Origin: Capitulum mitella
Lineage: Eukaryota > Arthropoda > Thecostraca > Pollicipedomorpha > Pollicipedidae
Direction: 5' to 3'
Length of the DNA: 64,000 nucleotides
NCBI GenBank assembly: GCA_030062745.1
Contig: CP099851.1
Span: 2,966,393-3,030,392, forward strand
Translations under genes and position numbers: made by a program
Shown: positions 33,801 through 41,100 of the stretch, piece by piece
Layout: every line of letters starts with the position of its first letter
How positions within the stretch are numbered: the first letter of the stretch is position 1
The notes under the pieces: model-generated
What the model was told of the DNA's origin: nothing
Database searches by the model: none
What the model saw: only the letters and a program-made list of their open reading frames with translations

Positions 33801-36800
33801 CTTTTGCGCCGCCAGCACGGCTGCGTCCTCATCGCTGATCTTCGGGTTCATCTTCTTGACCTCCCTGACAAAGTTGACCAGAGCGTCCTTGTTCAGCTGG
33901 CCGTCCTTGAAGTACTGGATATCGCGCGAGAACTTGTCAGCTGCAAAAGGCCGCCGGCGTCACCGACCGGGGACCATCGGTCAAACGGCGAAGCAAAAAA
34001 CAAAACAAAAGCAAAACAAAATAAAAAGCAACAACCAATAGAATAGGAATAGAGTCAGACCGACAATTAATCGTTATACACAAAAAAAAAGAGGGAAACC
34101 CCAAACATGAGGCTGCCAAACGAAGGACGAATCAGCAAGCCTAGCGAGCCACGAGAAACGTAAGCAAGTTTTCGAATACGGGAGACACCACATTAACAAG
34201 TTTCGCGTCACAAACACAACTTCACTCCCACAAAAACCAGTGCCACACTGATAAATATTGATAAAGGCCATCTTGAATTATCTAAAAGCCAACATGATTA
34301 AAAAAAACATTGGGAAACCGCATGAAACTATCGATGAGTTGACCAGGTGACTACCATAACAAACGAGACGATTAAGTCACGAAGAAAGCTCCTCATTACC
34401 GCTCAGAAAATACCAAGGTCATTAGGGACCCGCAATACCGCACGGCCACACTGATTCGACGGCACTACAGGATACTGGCAACGGCCGTTCTATAGTGCTT
34501 TTTGGCATGGTATAAGGAAGCCACAAAAATAACAGAAACGCGAGCAAAGACACTGTTGTCGCTGTGCCCTGTTCCCCGGGCGCCAACAGACATCGATTGC
34601 TGAGTTGGGCGATGATGAATCGGAGGCGAAGCCAACAAAAACAACCATTCTGCGGACTTTGCGAGCGCGCGGCAGCCGTCTCGTTGCACGCATGTTTCCT
34701 GTATTCCACCCGGAGCTGGACGCTCTGAAGGCCCGCCGGAGACCTTGTACCAGCTGTATAAGGGGACCCCAGTCCCAGAGGGACCCACGCTCAGATGGAC
34801 TGGCGGCGGTCCGGCATCAGGTCTCGGAGGGACCTGATGGACCGGCATCAGGTCTCGGAGGGACTGCATAATCGGATTTCGTTAGCGGCGCCGGGCAGGG
34901 CGACTCGGGCACGCCTGCGTCCCCTGCCGACCTCAGTGACAGAGCGGACGGCCAAGGTCGCGGCTGTGGCGGCGTGAGGGGATGTACTGCTGATCGATCA
35001 CGGGTATCGCCTGCGGACGAGCTGCGGTTGCGTGCCAATAGGGAAATTAACAAATAAGCCGACTGTTTACCTCTAATAGTATTGCACGGAACGACTCCAA
35101 CCGCCTGATAACATATGGGTTGTATATATTAATTTGTTAAGCTAAATATAAATAATAGTACATATTATCACATTAAACAAAAACAAATAACAATAAAATA
35201 ATATTAGAAACGGACGCATGGGTGCAGAACTGGGACAAATTTTGGTATGGAGAAATGGATTCATTAAACCCTAAAATTAATGAATTTACAGTACTTTATT
35301 TTATGAAGCAATGGAATAAATGAATGGGTCAAGATACTGATGTGGATCTCCATGCCAAAGTACCAGAGGTATATAAAGCTGCGCCCCTGTGCACACGACG
35401 TTCCAGAAAACGAAAAGCATTCGAGACAGAGCAACAGATTTCGGGCCGGCTACAAGCATGACTAACAAGCAAGGCCTATTATAGCACTCTCCTGTTTAGT
35501 ATACCGAAAACAATACACGAATTCAGAGCAATACAGCAGCAAGGCTTACGGATGCTAGGAGTGTCACGTGACCTTTAGCGAATCCCGAAGAGTCTTCTAA
35601 ACCCACAGAACCTCGCATTTTAGACGACACGACAACGCTGTATTTGTGCGATGTTCCACTGTATGCCGCCAGTCCAGGCGCCGAACAGTGCGCAGTTCCA
35701 CCAGGGTTCCACCGAAAACCAACAGCTCTTGGTACAGCTTCAGCCTTCTCTTCAGCAACCCATCACTTCAGCCGGCTCTCACCTTCTCACCGGAGCAGTG
35801 CTGACTCTCCGCAATCTCCCGACCCTCCAGCAGGCGTGCCGACTCTCCCCCGCTCTCACCTCCCCGTCCCTGCCGACTCCTGCCGCCCAGCGCAGCGTGT
35901 CGACTCTCCCCCGCTCTCACCTCCCTGTCCCTGCCGACTCCTGCCGCCCAGCGCAGCGTGTCGACTCTCCCCCCGCTCTCACCTCCCCGTCCCTGCCGAC
36001 TCCTGCCGCCCAGCGCAGCGTGTCGACTCTCACCCGCTCTCACCTCCCCGTCCCTGCCGACTCCTGCCGCCCAGCGCAGCGTGTCGACTCTCCCCCGCTC
36101 TCACCTCCCCGTCCCTGCCGACTCCTGCCGCCCAGCGCAGCGTGTCGACTCTCCCCCGCTCTCACCTCCCCGTTCCTGCCGACTCCTGCCGCCCAGCGCA
36201 GCGTGTCTACTCTCCCCCGCTCTCACCTCCCCGTCCCTGCCGACTCCTGCCGCCCAGCGCAGCGTGTCGACTCTCACCCGCTCTCACCTCCCCGTCCCTG
36301 CCGACTCCTGCCGCCCAGCGCAGCGTGTCGACTCTCCCCCGCTCTCACCTCCCTGTCCCTGCCGACTCCTGCCGCCCAGCGCAGCGTGTCGACTCTCCCC
36401 CGCTCTCACCTCCCTGTCCCTGCCGACTCCTGCCGCCCAGCGCAGCGTGTCGACTCTCCCCCGCTCTCACCTCCCCGTCCCTGCCGACTCCTGCCGCCCA
36501 GCGCAGCGTGTCGACTCTCACCCGCTCTCACCTCCCCGTCCCTGCCGACTCCTGCCGCCCAGCGCAGCGTGTCGACTCTCCCCCGCTCTCACCTCCCCGT
36601 CCCTGCCGACTCCTGCCGCCCAGCGCAGCGTGTCGACTCTCCCCCGCTCTCACCTCCCCGTTCCTGCCGACTCCTGCCGCCCAGCGCAGCGTGTCTACTC
36701 TCCCCCGCTCTCACCTCCCCGTCCCTGCCGACTCCTGCCGCCCAGCGCAGCGTGTCGACTCTCACCCGCTCTCACCTCCCCGTCCCTGCCGACTCCTGCC

Positions 36801-38077
36801 GCCCAGCGCAGCGTGTCGACTCTCACCTGGCTTGAACCCGCCCAGCTCGATCTGCTTGTCGACGGCGGCGGTGCGGAAGAAGTTGCGCTCGGCCGCCCAG
36901 GACAGCACCACCATCAGCGGGAAGAAGGCGAACGTGACGGCCGCCTCCCAGATCTCCACCTTGTCCGGCGATATGCCCACCAGGATGATCAGCAGCCACA
37001 GGTACGCTGGTGGTCCGGGTCGCCGAATTACAACCGGTGCTACAACAGGATGGCCGGCAGCCGCAGGTCCCAGCCGCGGCCGCCGGCGACCAGGACCAGC
37101 AATCATCACCGGCAACAGCTGCACGAACACCAGCAGCCACTTGTACGGCAGGGATCAGGGCCAGCGCATTAAGACCGTCACTGGAACCACGGAGAGCTGG
37201 CAGACAGACAGGAAGACCACAGGGTAGTCCGATAACTTGAAGATTATCAGAAACACAGCATGGGAGATATGAGCACATCAGGTCCCTGACGAAGCATCGG
37301 GAACGTTTCAAAGTACATCCGGAACGGCTGGAAATGACACGCATAAAGGCAAGATGAAATTCGGGAAACATTCCACTTGATATCCGCAGGAAAACAAAAT
37401 GGACACCAAAAGGTCATAGACTACAGTACGGGAAAATCAACGGAAAGCTACGATCAAACATCTTCGTCTCGCCGACGGCAGCCGGCGGAAAACACGCAAA
37501 CCGCGCGAACCGGACACCAACGTCCAGCAGCACCAGCGCACCAGCGCACCGCCCGCGGCCGCCGCTCACCGAGGAAGCTGAAGAAGGTGGTGACGGCGAA
37601 CACCTTCATGTAGCGGATGGTGCGCACCTCGCCCTTCGGCACGGACACGATGCAGATGGCGACGATGCAGAGCAGGTTGAAGGCCGCCGAGCCGACGATC
37701 GTGCCCGGGCCGAGCTCGCCGGCCACGAACTCCGTCTTGACGATCTCGATGCAGGAGAGCAATATCTCCGGGGCCGAGGAGCCGAGCGCCATCAGCGTCA
37801 GGTTGGCCACCGTGTCGGACCAGATGCGCACCTCGATCACCTCCGGCTCCGCCTCGGTCGCCGTCGCCATGTACACCCGGCGCGTCTTGCTAATGATCTT
37901 CTCGATGGAGCACATGAAGATGTCGGCGATGATGGAGATGCCCATGAAGCAGTAGAGCAGGCCGAAAAAGTACAGCGTGGAGCGCACCTCCTTGGCCCAC
38001 GTGAATTCGTTGATGATGGGCAGGATGAGCCCTCCCGAGCACTCATAGTCGTAGAGGGTGCCGTTGTTGGCCGTCAT
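18704..38077 (-). CDS. NCX: Na+/Ca2+ exchanger (NCX/Calx family), complete, 14 coding exons
   Basis: Plasma-membrane antiporter that extrudes Ca2+ in exchange for Na+. Exons in transcript order: 38077-37570, 37006-36827, 33940-33802, 32497-32389, 28684-28407, 26965-26872, 26695-26548, 26164-25971, 25237-25093, 24747-24569, 24024-23874, 23116-22932, 19420-19288, 18807-18704. All are GT-AG and the phases agree; the total is 2547 nt (848 residues plus TAG). Alpha-1 repeat (about 91-136) has [14 protein letters not shown] and [10 protein letters not shown]. Helices 1-5 precede a cytoplasmic loop with Calx-beta domains CBD1 (about 370-485) and CBD2 (about 486-598). Alpha-2 (from about 690) has [23 protein letters not shown] and [11 protein letters not shown], with the last helices ending AYGHISF. 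The start follows an in-frame TGA at 38089-38087, so there is no N-terminal signal peptide as in vertebrate NCX1. It is somewhat shorter than NCX1 (about 970). Introns hold several large repeats, listed separately. Confidence 0.97.
19288..19420 (-). CDS. NCX: NCX exon 13: TM9 region
   Basis: Acceptor cccccccctgcag, donor GGCG|GTGAGT; it enters in phase 0 and leaves in phase 1. A hydrophobic helix ([17 protein letters not shown]) is followed by a basic turn (RRYVKFFG) and the conserved GELGG. Confidence 0.96.
20105..20795. repeat. Left arm of a large inverted repeat
   Basis: Read in reverse complement, this arm matches 21998-22655 in block order. Examples are GGTGAATAATTCGAGGCCT, the GATCCGATTA...CATCATTTGA region, the CATCTGTTGACC...GTGACCTCG region, ACACGGCGTTTTAAC and the CGACTAGCTG inner end. 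Identity by eye is roughly 70-80% with gaps. It lies in the 3.5 kb intron between NCX exons 12 and 13. Confidence 0.85.
21998..22655. repeat. Right arm of the large inverted repeat
   Basis: This is the partner of 20105-20795. The spacer of about 1.2 kb (20796-21997) has no coding region. It may be a foldback-type element or two opposite insertions of one repeat family. The rest of the intron (19421-20104 and 22656-22931) shows nothing recognised. Confidence 0.85.
22932..23116 (-). CDS. NCX: NCX exon 12: alpha-2 repeat core
   Basis: Acceptor cgcttctggcag, donor CGAG|GTCTGT; it enters in phase 1 and leaves in phase 0. [14 protein letters not shown] and [16 protein letters not shown] are the ion-binding signatures of the second alpha repeat. 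Confidence 0.97.
23455..23561. repeat. TA-rich microsatellite
   Basis: Runs of TATATA with interspersed TTTATATG in the intron between NCX exons 11 and 12. Confidence 0.95.
23874..24024 (-). CDS. NCX: NCX exon 11: TM6, start of alpha-2 repeat
   Basis: Acceptor gtcgccgccag, donor ACTG|GTCAGT; it enters in phase 0 and leaves in phase 1. It encodes the helix VLFSLVPP...GWPCFFVSL and the conserved [18 protein letters not shown]. Confidence 0.97.
24569..24747 (-). CDS. NCX: NCX exon 10: loop end before TM6
   Basis: Acceptor cgcttgccacag, donor GGAAG|GTAGTT; it enters in phase 1 and leaves in phase 0. [12 protein letters not shown] and [12 protein letters not shown] match the segment just before helix 6 of NCX. 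Confidence 0.95.
25093..25237 (-). CDS. NCX: NCX exon 9: Calx-beta domain 2, end
   Basis: Acceptor cctgtccgcag, donor GACA|GTGAGT; it enters in phase 0 and leaves in phase 1. [15 protein letters not shown] is the DExF motif of CBD2 and VTIISDD closes the domain. Confidence 0.94.
25753..25950. repeat. 37-bp minisatellite, about 5 copies, next to NCX exon 8
   Basis: The unit begins GGTCAGACCAGCTGCGACCG and ends GAGGGGGAGGGGCCGCC; copies start at 25753 and 25790 and then every 37 bases. The array begins about 20 bases past the exon 8 donor. On the transcript strand each unit has a C-rich tract followed by GGTCGCAG, which resembles a 3' splice site. Confidence 0.95.
25971..26164 (-). CDS. NCX: NCX exon 8: Calx-beta domain 2, first part
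   Basis: Acceptor ctcgcccgtag, donor CCGAG|GTCAGT; it enters in phase 1 and leaves in phase 0. [16 protein letters not shown] and [16 protein letters not shown] follow the CBD2 pattern. The usual EGTA motif is altered to DQSA. Confidence 0.95.
26548..26695 (-). CDS. NCX: NCX exon 7: Calx-beta domain 1, end
   Basis: Acceptor ttttcgcggtcacgcag, donor GACG|GTGAGT; it enters in phase 0 and leaves in phase 1. [12 protein letters not shown] is the conserved DExF motif. The domain ends ITILNDDG, where NCX1 has a DDD calcium cluster; here the first aspartate is asparagine. Confidence 0.95.
26872..26965 (-). CDS. NCX: NCX exon 6: Calx-beta domain 1, middle
   Basis: Acceptor gcctggcggcag, donor ACAG|GTAACT; it enters in phase 2 and leaves in phase 0. 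[14 protein letters not shown] is the Calx-beta EDGTA-type motif. The 43-bp minisatellite lies just beyond the acceptor. Confidence 0.95.
26971..27972. repeat. 43-bp minisatellite, about 20 copies, next to NCX exon 6 acceptor
   Basis: The unit reads GTCCAGACATCAGGAGAGGC then ACACTGTCGCCGGACAGTACACT; degenerate copies start near 26980 and regular ones run from about 27130. The period is not a multiple of three, which opens all three + frames (up to 300 codons); none is a gene. Part of the unit matches the exon 6 acceptor. Confidence 0.96.
28262..28410. repeat. Degenerate CAGGTCAG-rich repeats after NCX exon 5 donor
   Basis: On the transcript strand, the donor GCAG|GTCAGT is followed within 140 bases by several more CAGGTCAG, GGGTCAGT and CAGGTACAGG blocks. 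It resembles a short, decayed array of donor-like units. Confidence 0.65.
28407..28684 (-). CDS. NCX: NCX exon 5: start of Calx-beta domain 1
   Basis: The acceptor is taken as cgtcgcccag ending at 28685, phase 0. It has a poor pyrimidine tract, so the 5' border is the least certain of the gene. The donor is TGCAG|GTCAGT, phase 2. [18 protein letters not shown] is the first strand pair of CBD1 with its calcium-site glutamate. The preceding 60 residues have no family match that I know. Confidence 0.88.
28685..32388. other. 3.7 kb NCX intron, non-coding
   Basis: It contains a paired CRE-like direct repeat (29995-30042), an AT-rich block of TATATACG-type repeats (30695-30800), and a segment near 31380-31465 whose GGGCGTGGACCCAGAATTTT (reverse complement) recalls the end of dispersed family B. 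Nothing else is recognised. Confidence 0.65.
29995..30042. promoter_or_regulatory. Paired CRE-like direct repeat (GACGTCATCACTGATCA x2)
   Basis: Two perfect 17-base copies, 31 bases apart, each contain TGACGTCA or GACGTCA and TGATCA. They could be bZIP-type binding sites in an NCX intron. Binding is inferred from motif only. Confidence 0.4.
32389..32497 (-). CDS. NCX: NCX exon 4: loop, [11 protein letters not shown] motif
   Basis: Acceptor acccccgcccag, donor AGCAG|GTGGGT; it enters in phase 2 and leaves in phase 0. [16 protein letters not shown] matches the conserved SRAFYRIQATR-type segment of NCX loops. A minisatellite of acceptor copies lies just upstream in the transcript. Confidence 0.93.
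32500..33020. repeat. 89-bp minisatellite of NCX exon 4 acceptor copies, about 6 copies
   Basis: Each unit, on the transcript strand, has GACCGAGTGACCCGCCCCAG followed by GCCGACTGGCGGACAGTC. The true acceptor reads GACCGAGTGACCCCCGCCCAG up to the exon and then ACTGGTGGACAGCCAG. So acceptor and first exon bases are both in the unit. Confidence 0.93.
33021..33801. other. NCX intron between exons 3 and 4, beyond the array
   Basis: AT-richer unique sequence with no coding or RNA feature seen. Confidence 0.6.
33802..33940 (-). CDS. NCX: NCX exon 3: cytoplasmic loop
   Basis: Acceptor ggccttttgcag, donor CAAAA|GTGAGA; it enters in phase 1 and leaves in phase 2. It encodes a helical, charged loop segment ([16 protein letters not shown]) at the position of the loop helix before CBD1 in NCX1. 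Confidence 0.92.
33941..35836. other. NCX intron between exons 2 and 3, non-repeat part
   Basis: A short two-copy repeat (GGCATCAGGTCTCGGAGGGA, 34810-34865) and an AT-rich stretch (35090-35350) are visible. No coding sequence or element is recognised. Confidence 0.6.
35837..36826. repeat. 61-bp minisatellite, about 16 copies, starting at NCX exon 2 donor
   Basis: On the transcript strand the exon ends CCAG|GTGAGAGTCGACACG. Each unit then contains GGGGAGGTGAGAGCGGG and GAGAGTCGACACGCTGCG; several units carry two GTGAGAG cores. The period of 61 opens all + frames (up to 527 codons of Pro/Ser-rich text). These are not genes. Confidence 0.97.
36827..37006 (-). CDS. NCX: NCX exon 2: TM4 end, TM5, start of loop
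   Basis: Residues 170-229. [10 protein letters not shown] completes helix 4; [18 protein letters not shown] is helix 5. The juxtamembrane [20 protein letters not shown] sits where NCX1 has its basic autoinhibitory XIP segment, but lacks the Tyr/Lys/Arg-rich pattern. The acceptor is gaccaccag, the donor CCAG|GTGAGA; phase 1-1. A 61-bp minisatellite starts at the donor. Confidence 0.95.
37570..38077 (-). CDS. NCX: NCX exon 1: N-terminus, TM1-TM3, alpha-1 repeat
   Basis: Residues 1-169. A short extracellular N-terminus with sequon NGT and one cysteine (YECSGG) is followed by helix 1 ([15 protein letters not shown]). The alpha-1 signature covers about 91-136, and the start of helix 4 ends the exon. 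The donor is CTCG|GTGAGC; it leaves in phase 1. Confidence 0.97.
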
Positions 38078-38177
38078 GGTGCCGGCTCAGGGGGTGGCGT
38101 CTGCTTCGGCTGAGACGATGCTGACGATGATGACGTCAGCAGCCGACGAAGGGTCGCGGGTGGTGGGCCGTTCCAGT
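38078..38177 (-). other. NCX: NCX 5'UTR part of first coding exon
   Basis: The acceptor ctttttctggcag ends at 38178, after a pyrimidine-rich stretch, so the transcript has at least one upstream non-coding exon. An in-frame TGA 12 nt before the ATG rules out a longer N-terminus in this exon. The upstream exon and promoter were not found. Confidence 0.7.
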
Positions 38178-41100
38178 CTGCCAGAAAAAGACAGTGCTGT
38201 TACTCAGGAGAACAGAGGTCAGTCTTAAACGAAACACTGTGGGTCGCTACGTGGGTTGCACGTGGATGCCGAAACACAAAAGCAAATAGCCGCAAGTGGG
38301 GCCCATGTTGTCATCAAGGCTCAGTTCAACAGCACCCATCGTTTGACCTGTACCCTTGATTACCGCAGCAACTGGACTTATCCAATGGTTCAAATCAAGC
38401 TGGACAAATAACGTGCAACAGTCCCCCTTTCAAGGGTGCGATCGTCTAGAGCAAAACACCACCGACACAGAAGAATACGTTGAAACAAAACATTTATTAT
38501 GTTCTTGTGCTCGGTATCACAAAGCCCTAAATGACGCTGGGCGAAGCTCCTATCAAGTGAATCATGTAAAAGCCAACGGGATATCGAGACAGTCATTTGT
38601 TTCACGGACGAGGGCCCTGCCTCGACAAGCCTTCAAAGGACAGGAGGGACGGGGAACGCAAAGCCAGCACATGGCGTACTAGTGACTGGCCCCAATCCCT
38701 CCCCTCCGGCATGCATAGGGAACCATTCGCACGTGACGGCCATTGTTACGGCGGCTGCTCCCCCCCCCCCCCCAGGTGGCTGGGGGCCGTGGAGAGTTTG
38801 CGAGGGCACGCTCCAGTGCGGTCGGCTTGTTGGCAGAAGCAGAGGGGACCGGGGAGGGGAACAGTGACGCACTACCGCAGCCAACGTGCGCCGTGGAAAA
38901 CGCCTGACGGCATCAATACGGCGCGTTCGTTCAACGACTGTGACGCCTAAGCAGACGCTTCAGTCGCTAAATCGATAACTTGCGACTCCGCATCGGAACA
39001 CCTTCGCAAAGGTACGCAGTATTTAGCGACAACTTTTGATCGAAGCTAAAACTGCAAAGATGGTGCATCTTTGAAAAAATGCAAAGGTGCACCGTTGTAT
39101 TTCTGCCACCTTTGCAAAAATGCAAAGGTGGCAATGCACGACCATCAAACCTGATACTCTTAACTGTGACAATAGCGACCACTTCAATGCAATCGCAGTT
39201 CGCGATTGCATTGTACTGCACTGCAGTTGTACAGCTGGAAAGAGCCACGACAGATACGGCGATGCTTAACGAACCCAGCGTCAGCTCTTGGTGCTGAAGA
39301 GTTTAGAAACGATTCAATAACGACGAACACTTCACACTAATAAGTTTATAGCTAAACAAGCATTTTTATGGAAATCCCACTAATAACACGAAGGTTCAGA
39401 TGATTAATCATTTGATCCCAGCGTATGACAATAGTCACACGGCGTCATTCCCACCGGAAGCTCGGCTTACACCACCTGGATTCATGAGCTGACTGTCGTA
39501 CTCAACAGCCGTTAACGGCGCTCAAAGTGAACAGTCGGCGGATCGCATTCTGCGCTGGCAGCGAACGGCCAGCCTCGGGCCTACCCACCGTTAGATGGAG
39601 CTGCCGCCAGGTGTACAACGAGTCGACTACAGAGCGCCAGTCTGGGGCATTTGTGATAGGTTATCTTTCGGATCAGAGGTTAGATAATGTGATAGATAAT
39701 AGACGGATCACAGATCGTGATACTGCAGAGCCAGCCGGGATTAGACCGACCTCTGACCTGACCTCTCACCTGACCCGGCCACGCCTCCCAGCCATTGGCG
39801 GTGTCACCGAAAGGGGGACGGGGAAACGGGGACAGCTCCCTTCCTACCTACGGACACTCTAACATCATCCCAATAGCGACGCATGGAAAGAAACGATTCG
39901 AAAATGCCGTTTGTCCCCCTGTCTGTCCTGAATAGGTGGCGCCGCCACTGCTCCCAGCACGGCACGAACCACATGCTGCGAGATAAGACCAGATCCGCGG
40001 ACCCTCCCGTCACGGATCTTCCCGTGACAGATCCCGTCACGGATCGTCCTTTCCAGGCCCTGTTCCGGCGGGCATCGACCGGCCCAGCCGCGACCGGAGC
40101 CCGTTAACTGGCGGCAGGGCAGGCCGGCCTGCCCAGCGGGACCGAGAGGGCGGACAGGAAACCCCGCCTCATCGGCAGCCGGACCGACGTAAATGCAGCA
40201 ACGCCAGGCGCGGTGGGGGGCCAACAGCCGCCAGCGGGGAGTCCAGCACTCTCCTCTCGCGAAACGGATAAAAACGGAGCAAAACGGAAGCCGCAGAAGT
40301 GGATCAGAGTCGGAAAACGGCATAGAAAAACTGCCACTCTTCCGGGTTTTTCCGGTCATTTTTTCGGGTTTTTTCGGGTCATTCCGGTCCCGACATTTCC
40401 GTCCTGCTGGGCGGAGCGCGCCGTCGCCCTCCCGGGTTCGCACGGCACAGCCGCGGCCGGGCCCGAAGGCGCCGTCGTGTGCGTCGGTCGGCTTTGGTCT
40501 CCGTCACGGGGCGGACCGCTGCACGCGACGACGGAGACGGGCCGGCGGCGCCGACCCGAGTCAGCGACGCCCGCCGCCTGAGGAAAACAACAGGGAATCC
40601 CTGCTCAGCACCGCCGGAGGCCGAAACAGGGTGCCACCAGATGACGATATCGCGGTGAAACACCCCCTTTCACACAAGGGCAGATGGGATGAACCCGACA
40701 CCCAAAACGGTACCTTGAATGCGATCGGGACCATGAACGTGCGTTCGCGCCGAATGCTACCGCAATGCATCCGTGCACGCTGCCAACATCTGTAAGCCTC
40801 ACCCTGTCCCAGCGCAAGTTCTAGCCACTCCGTGAAGGACTGGAGAAGAGCAGTTTTCACTGCCCTTAGCCTTATGCATCCGAAACGTCTGCTTAGTCCT
40901 CACGAAGGAACGATTGCTACCTTGACCCACACCGAACGGACCATACAGCAAAAGATATGACGCTGGTAGGTCGTGCAGAAGTAGCGAAGCGCGTCTGCCG
41001 GCTGGACGACCTGCAATGCGCAATCTCAGCTGCCTGAGGCAGTGGTGTGCCGCGGCACGCGCACGCCACCGCACACACCGGCCGAGGATCAATAGCGACC

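Noticed and set aside
35644..37227. Pro/Ser-rich + strand frames of 394-527 codons
   Set aside because: They are phases of the 61-bp minisatellite and run antisense through NCX exon 2.
37617..37955. 112-codon + strand open frame
   Set aside because: It is the antisense shadow of NCX exon 1.
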